Source: Nageia nagi (Eukaryota; Pinophyta). From it: a DNA stretch of 64,000 bases. Below, one piece after another: positions 58,897 to 64,000 of the stretch (its first letter is position 1; each line of letters starts with the position of its first letter). The notes beneath the pieces are model-generated. The model saw only the letters and a list, made by a program, of their open reading frames with translations, did not search any database and was not told the origin of the DNA. The stretch lies in contig JBITNC010000001.1 in the NCBI GenBank assembly GCA_050084985.1, positions 75,144,001 to 75,208,000 of the forward strand, read 5' to 3'. The position numbers were made by a program, and so were the translations under genes.

Positions 58897-60326
58897 ATTT
58901 TGCTGACAAATCCTATATCAAACCTTCGGTTATTGGTCTTGTGAGACTTAAATTGCTAGGCCTTCGAGATATGGTTCTTCAAAATGTGCTCTACCATCCT
59001 CAATTGCGAAGGAACTTGCTATCTCTTGTGCTCATTCGACAACAAGGACACTCTATTCATATGTTCGATGGCATTGTGGAGATAAGGTCTTCCGACAACA
59101 AAGTGGTGATGACTAGTGGGGAGGATGAGAAGCTGTTGAAGATGCATGGAAGTTCTGCCAAATCACAAAATTATGCCTACCTCACCCATCAAGAAAAAGG
59201 TACTCTCTCATCTAGTCTTTTGTGGCATGCGAGATTTGGCCATCTCAATTTTGATGATCTCCGTTTATTAAAAAAGAGAGGTTTTTTGGGATTGCCTACT
59301 ATTCCTAGGAACATAGAACGTTGTGAAGCATGTGTCCTAGGAAGGCACAACAAACAACCTTTTCATGATTCAAATTTTAGAGCATGTAGAAAACTAGAAC
59401 TCCTGCACTCCGATTTGTGTGGTCCATTGCTTGTCCCTTCTGTTGCTGGAAACAAATATATCATGACCCTCATAGATGATTACTCTAGGATGTGTTGGGT
59501 GTATTTGTTAAAGAACAAATTTGAATGTTTTGCAAAGTTTAAAGAATTTCATTTGATGATTGAGAAAGAAGCAAATGCTCATATTGGAACACTTCGTTCT
59601 AATAATGGGGGTGAATACACTTCAGTTGAATTCAAGAACTATCTTAGTCAACATGGAATCAAGCATCAAACAATTGTTCCCTACAATTTGCAATAGAATG
59701 GTGTAGCTGAAAGAATGAACAAAACTTTGTTGAATATGACATAGGCAATGTTGTTTTTCAATAATGTGAAGATGTTTTGGGGTGATGCAGTTGCTTGTGC
59801 AGTGTATGTTAGAAATAGGTGTCCATCTCATGCTCTTGATGATAAGACTCCATATGAAATGTGGTTTGGTAGTGTTCCTTCGTTTCGACATCTCAGGGTT
59901 TTTGGTTCCACCTGCTATGCCCTAGTCCCTAAGGAACAAAGAAACAAACTTGGTGCCAAGAGTCAAAAATGTATTTTCTTGGGATACTCAAATACTACAA
60001 AGGGTTATTAGCTTTATGATGAGGTAAACAAAAAGTTCCTCTTTGCAAGGGACGTCATTTTTTTGGAATGTTCCAAGAGTGACCTAACTGTTGAGCGGCA
60101 GCTTGGTCACCTTGATAGGTTTACTCATGGAAAGCATTTCTTTGAACATGATTACAAGATTCCAAATGTTGAAGGGGGGATCCCTATTTTGGATCAATCA
60201 TTGGAATCTCAACCACTTGTGCCTGTTTTAGAAGTGCTTGATACAACAGTTGCACTTGTTCTAGCAATACAAGCACCTTCTCCACCACAGGAAAATCCTT
60301 CCTCTTCGTCAGTCCCATAAGCTCCT

Positions 60327-61319
60327 TTGGATGATGTGATTGAAGGGTTCGATAGGTTGAGTCTTGATGAGGATGAAGAACCTTCCCAGCTTGTTGAGCA
60401 ACCAAAAACATTGCAGAAGATTCCTAAGTGGCTTTCCAAAACACTTGAGAGTGTTCATCTTGATGAAGTTGGAATGAAAGGAACTAGGAGTTCCTATAGA
60501 AACAGAATTGAAGATGGAGCAGTAGAGGATTCAGATTCAGGTGATGATATTGAGGATATGGAAAGTTCGTTTGATTGTGAATTGAATTTCTCTGTTGATT
60601 GTGAGCCGACTTCCTTTAAAGAAGCTTTTTCTCATGATGTTTGGTGGGATGCTATGAAGAATGAGTATGATGCTCTCATCAAGAATGGGACATGGAAGTT
60701 GGTGGATATTCGATATGGAACCAAATCTATTGGATGCAAGTGGGTCTACAAGAACAAATACAGATCAGACGACTCACTTGAGAAACACAAAGCAAGGCTT
60801 GTAGCAAAGGGTTTTGCATCGAAAGAAGGTATTGATTATGATGAAACCTTTGCTTCCACAACAAAATGGACTACTATTCATTCTTTGTTGGCAATATCAG
60901 CTCAACATGGATGGAAAGTTCATCAGATGGATGTGAAGACTACTTTCTTGAATGGTGATTTGAAAGAAAATATGTACATGAGACAACTAGAAGGATTTGC
61001 AGTGAAGGGTTACGAACAAAAAGTTTGTAAGCTTATCAAGTCCTTGTATGGCCTAAAACAAGTTCCTCGTGCTTGGTACGAAAAGCTTACTGAGCACCTT
61101 GTGAAGATATACTTTGAATACTTTAATCTGGATGATGCAACTTTGTTTGTTAGAAAAGTTGGCAAAACGGTTGTATATCTTGTGGTGTATGTAGATGATC
61201 TTTTGATAACTGGGAACAACGAAAGTTACATTGCATCCATGAAACAAGATTTGAAGAGAGGTTTTGAAATGATAGATATAGGACATCTTCATTACTATTT
61301 GGGTGTTGAAGTGTCATAA
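60327..61319 (+). pseudogene. Copia-A second copy: RT open frame (330 codons)
   Basis: It encodes the linker ('GFDRLSLDEDEEPSQL'), RT fingers ('GCKWVYKNKYRSDDSLEKHK'), 'DVKTTFLNGDLKENMYM', 'YGLKQVPRAWYEKL' and 'YVDDLLITG', ending at a TAA created in 'GVEVS*NLKY'. The start codon is internal to pol, so it is not a natural protein start. Confidence 0.85.
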
Positions 61320-62147
61320 AACCTAAAGTACATTTTCATTTCCCAAAGAAAATACATTGGAGAATTGTAGAACAGATTTGGCATAACATATTGTAATCCC
61401 CTTTCTACTCCAATGGAACAAAATTTGAAGATGAAATCTATTGAAGGGAATGCATTTGAGGATGCAACAAAGTATAGACAACTTGTTGGGAGTCTCATAT
61501 ATCTAACCACAACTAGACCAAACATTTCATTTGCGGTTGGAATTCTCTCGATTTATGTAAAAACTGTGTGAAGGAAATTTGAATGTAGCAATACGAGTTC
61601 TTCAATATTTGAAAGGCACACAGGAATTAGGGCTCAAGTATTCCAAAGTAGGAGACTTCAAATTAATTGGATATACAGATTCAGTCTTTGATGGTGACAA
61701 AGAAAAAGGAGTTTCAACTTCAGGATATACCATGAGTTTTGGATTAGCAGCTATCTCTTGGAGTTCATGAAAGCAATCTGTTTTGGCAGATTCCACTACA
61801 GAGGTAGAGTATGTGGCTGCTGCAGAGGCAACAAAGGAGATTGTGTGGCTCAGGAAGATATTGGAAGATTTGCAGGAAAAACAGATGAATACAACTCCAC
61901 CTCTAATTGATAATATTTTTGCAATTCAATTGGCAAAGAATTCAAAGTTTCATGATCGAACAAAGCACATCAACACAAAATATCATTTGATTCGACATCA
62001 TGTAGAGGTCAAGACAATTCAAGTGAAACATTGTCCCACAGATGAGCAAACAACAGACATCTTCACCAAGGCACTTGGAAGAGAAAAGTTCGAGAAGTTT
62101 AGAAAGATGCTTGGACTTACCAACTCCCCTTTGGATTAAGGGGGAAA

Positions 62148-62396
62148 TGTTAGACACCTAATCCTTTGGGATTATGGTATAGTTAGTATAGTATTAGATA
62201 CTTACTATATTTAGTAAATTCGTAGCTTTGAATGTACTAGAATTTAGAGAGTCATTTCTTGTAGAATATGAGGAGTTACAATGTATCTCAAAGGTCACCC
62301 AAGAAGGTGAAGATGAAGAGTCTTTCTCAAATTGTATTTACACAAGATTCTACACTAATAGAATGCTTTTTGATCTTGGAGTTATCCGACCTATCA
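62148..62396 (+). repeat. 3' LTR of second Copia-A copy
   Basis: 249 bp, almost identical to 45111-45359 (it shares the 2-bp insertion and the 3'-LTR-specific bases), ending in CTATCA and followed by TCCAG at 62397-62401. Confidence 0.93.
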
Positions 62397-63696
62397 TCCA
62401 GGACATTAATTAACTCATGAACCTCCTGCATGCCTTTGAACCTGCCTCTCGACAAGCAATCAACAAATCAAAATCCAAAATCATTAGCCATAATGTTTCA
62501 ACTCATTTCCTAAGCATAATTTCCAAATCTACAGGTATGTCCCTTGACTCACTACCAAACATCTATCTTGGTCTTTGCAATGGGAGGAAACCTAGGTGAT
62601 TTTTGGGACTCTATTTTAGCCAAAATGAGGAGATTGTCTTGTTGGGAAGTTACATGGTTGTCCTCAGTTGGTACATTGGTCAAGATTATCTCCATCCTTG
62701 GGGAAATTCCATTTTAGCTTAGTGCTTTTTGGCTCCCTAGATCAACTATCAATAAAATGGAAGCTCTCATGCAAGATTTTCTCTAACATGGATGCTCACA
62801 ATTGAGGAAAATCCATCTAATTGCCAGAGCAATCATATGCCATAGGAAAATCTCAGGCAGCCTTGGTATCAAGAACGTCTATCAAATGAACATTGCTTTA
62901 CTTGGTAAATAGATTTGGAGACTGTTCAAGAACCCTTCCTTCTCTTGGAGCAAGGCCTATACATCCAAATACTTGGACTCAGATGATCCTAATAAAATCT
63001 TTACAACTGAAGAGTCACCGTGTGGCTCACGTATGTGGAATAGTTTACTCAAAGCCAAGAAACATATTATAAATTTCTTCAAATGGGAAGTAGGGAATGA
63101 CTCAATGGTGGACTTTTGGAAAGATCCTTGGTTGTTTCGTCAACTCCTTTCAACTGTACACGACCATCCTCAAACCTTGGCTTAGTGAAGAATGGGGTAC
63201 TCATGTGGAACATTAATGGTCTTGGGTGAAAGAATCTTGGAGGCAAGTTAAAAATGGCAAACTCTTCCCTCTCTCCTGCTCGATGATGCCCAAGAGTTAG
63301 CTTGATTAAAATCCATGCTATCTTCTCACTAACTCCAACCCTAGAGATGTAGATGATAGAGTTGTATGGGCTCTTAAGCCCAAAGGAGACTACCAAGTTA
63401 GCATCGCATATCACTCCATAAATCACCAACAACACTCAAATCCCCATCCATTTTCTTGGAACAAAGTATGGGGCACAAAAGCTTGGTTAGAAGCCTACTG
63501 TCCATAAGTTCTTGTGAGGGGAACAAATCAAGAGACGAGGATGGCATGGCCCATTCGTCTCTAGGCTATGTAGGGTGGCAAAGGAGATAGGTACTCTCAT
63601 CCTCTTATATTTCCCCTTTTCCCTCTCCTTATGGGGTTGTTTATTATTATGCTTTACAGTATCCTGGGCAACATCAAACTCAATTGATTTCTTGAT
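62397..63696 (+). pseudogene. LINE-A second copy, part 2
   Basis: It matches 45360-46608. It retains 'GNDSMVDFWKDPWLF', the FW.D.W block of plant LINEs that is deleted in the intron copy near 46075. It ends in TTGAT at 63692-63696. Confidence 0.88.
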
Positions 63697-64000
63697 TGAG
63701 AAGTATTCTACTTTTATTGATTTGAAAAAATGAAATCATCACATATATATATTTTATACAAACCTAGAAATAAATTGTGCTAAATATAAACTCAAGTTGC
63801 ATGATCATAACTTGTTACAATCCAATCCAAAAAACTAACTAGATGTTCTAAAAATACCTTATCATGCTAAACAATAATTGGGTGAAACTAACACCCAAAA
63901 CAACATCTAATTTAAATTGGAAGATGAAAAAATGACATCCCACACATGCTAAAAATAGCCCATCAGGCTCTATTTGTAGGCGCACTATGCTTGGTCTTGG
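63697..64000 (-). repeat. Start of gag-only element LTR, second copy, cut by window end
   Basis: TGAGAAGTATTC at 63697 matches the left LTR of the gag-only element at 46609, preceded by the same TTGAT. The rest lies beyond the window. Confidence 0.88.

Larger units (their letters stand above)
58897..62396 (+). mobile_element. Copia-A second copy, 5'-truncated
   Basis: It begins within the protease-integrase spacer and runs to the 3' LTR end. Shared disabling stops with Copia-A lie at 59742, 60009, 60318 and 61368. It has its own stops at 59694 and 61317, but lacks the stop corresponding to 43476, so 60327-61319 is open for 330 codons, covering RT up to and past YVDDLLITG. Its integrase core reads RSNNGGE where Copia-A has HSDNGGE, losing the second catalytic Asp. 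RNase H and its C-terminus are open to the natural stop (61783-62139), where Copia-A is frameshifted. Confidence 0.93.
58897..64000 (+). repeat. Segmental duplication of intron 1 positions 41863-46912
   Basis: From ATTTTGCTGACAAATCC onward the sequence matches 41863-46912 in the same orientation to the window end, with few substitutions. Small indels are +2 bp at 62085 and +1 near 61741, and about +50 bp near 63115. It covers most of Copia-A pol, its 3' LTR, the LINE-A/Copia-A junction with TCCAG, LINE-A part 2, the TTGAT junction and the start of the gag-only LTR. Spacing between copies is about 17.0 kb. Confidence 0.95.

Noticed and set aside
58897-62396. Second Copia-A copy as an independent transposition
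   Set aside because: It lacks a 5' LTR, and the LINE-A sequence and TCCAG after its 3' LTR are the same as in the intron copy, with shared stop codons. This fits duplication of the whole block.

Overview
This is nuclear DNA of a seed plant, most likely a gymnosperm such as a conifer. The host-type inference rests on a plant-type CFIm25 gene with a very long, transposon-filled first intron, AT-rich composition, and many old, nested plant retrotransposons and hAT transposons. There is no prokaryotic signature. Only one host gene is visible. Almost everything else is mobile DNA in various states of decay. || Layout. 1-5960: decayed Ty3/gypsy element on the minus strand. 6525-17260: structurally complete Ty3/gypsy element on the plus strand, with LTRs, a 5-bp target duplication and all domains present but riddled with stops; it carries a 1.8-kb foreign segment holding a 100-bp tandem repeat. 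17266-19314: flank and promoter of the host gene, with two telo-boxes, a TATA box and a short uORF. 19315-55112: CFIM25 gene (200 aa, seven coding exons), encoding the 25-kDa subunit of pre-mRNA cleavage factor Im. Its first intron (19434-51849) is 32.4 kb; the other five introns total under 3 kb. 55113-58896: 3' flank with a tandem duplication and a gypsy gag remnant. 58897-64000 (window end): a second copy of a 5-kb stretch of intron 1. || Inside intron 1, in order: a hAT C-terminal fragment; an unidentified ORF; a degenerate minisatellite cut in two by a complete 3.4-kb hAT element with 8-bp target duplication; a BED-finger fragment of another hAT; a minus-strand Copia element (Copia-B) interrupted by a plus-strand hAT; a minus-strand LINE fragment; then a plus-strand LINE (LINE-A). 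LINE-A is interrupted twice: by a full-length Copia element (Copia-A, target duplication TCCAG) and by a gag-only LTR element (target duplication TTGAT) that encodes an unusual acidic repeat protein instead of pol. LINE-A ends in a poly(A) tract about 540 bp before exon 2. || The second copy of the Copia-A/LINE-A/gag-LTR region downstream of the gene shares the same insertion junctions and the same disabling stop codons. It therefore arose by segmental duplication and not by independent transposition. The two direct copies flank exons 2-7. || Only the CFIM25 gene is likely to make a functional protein. Every transposon ORF examined is broken or has lost key residues. Coordinates of decayed domains are approximate; LTR ends, target duplications, TIRs and exon borders were read directly from the sequence.
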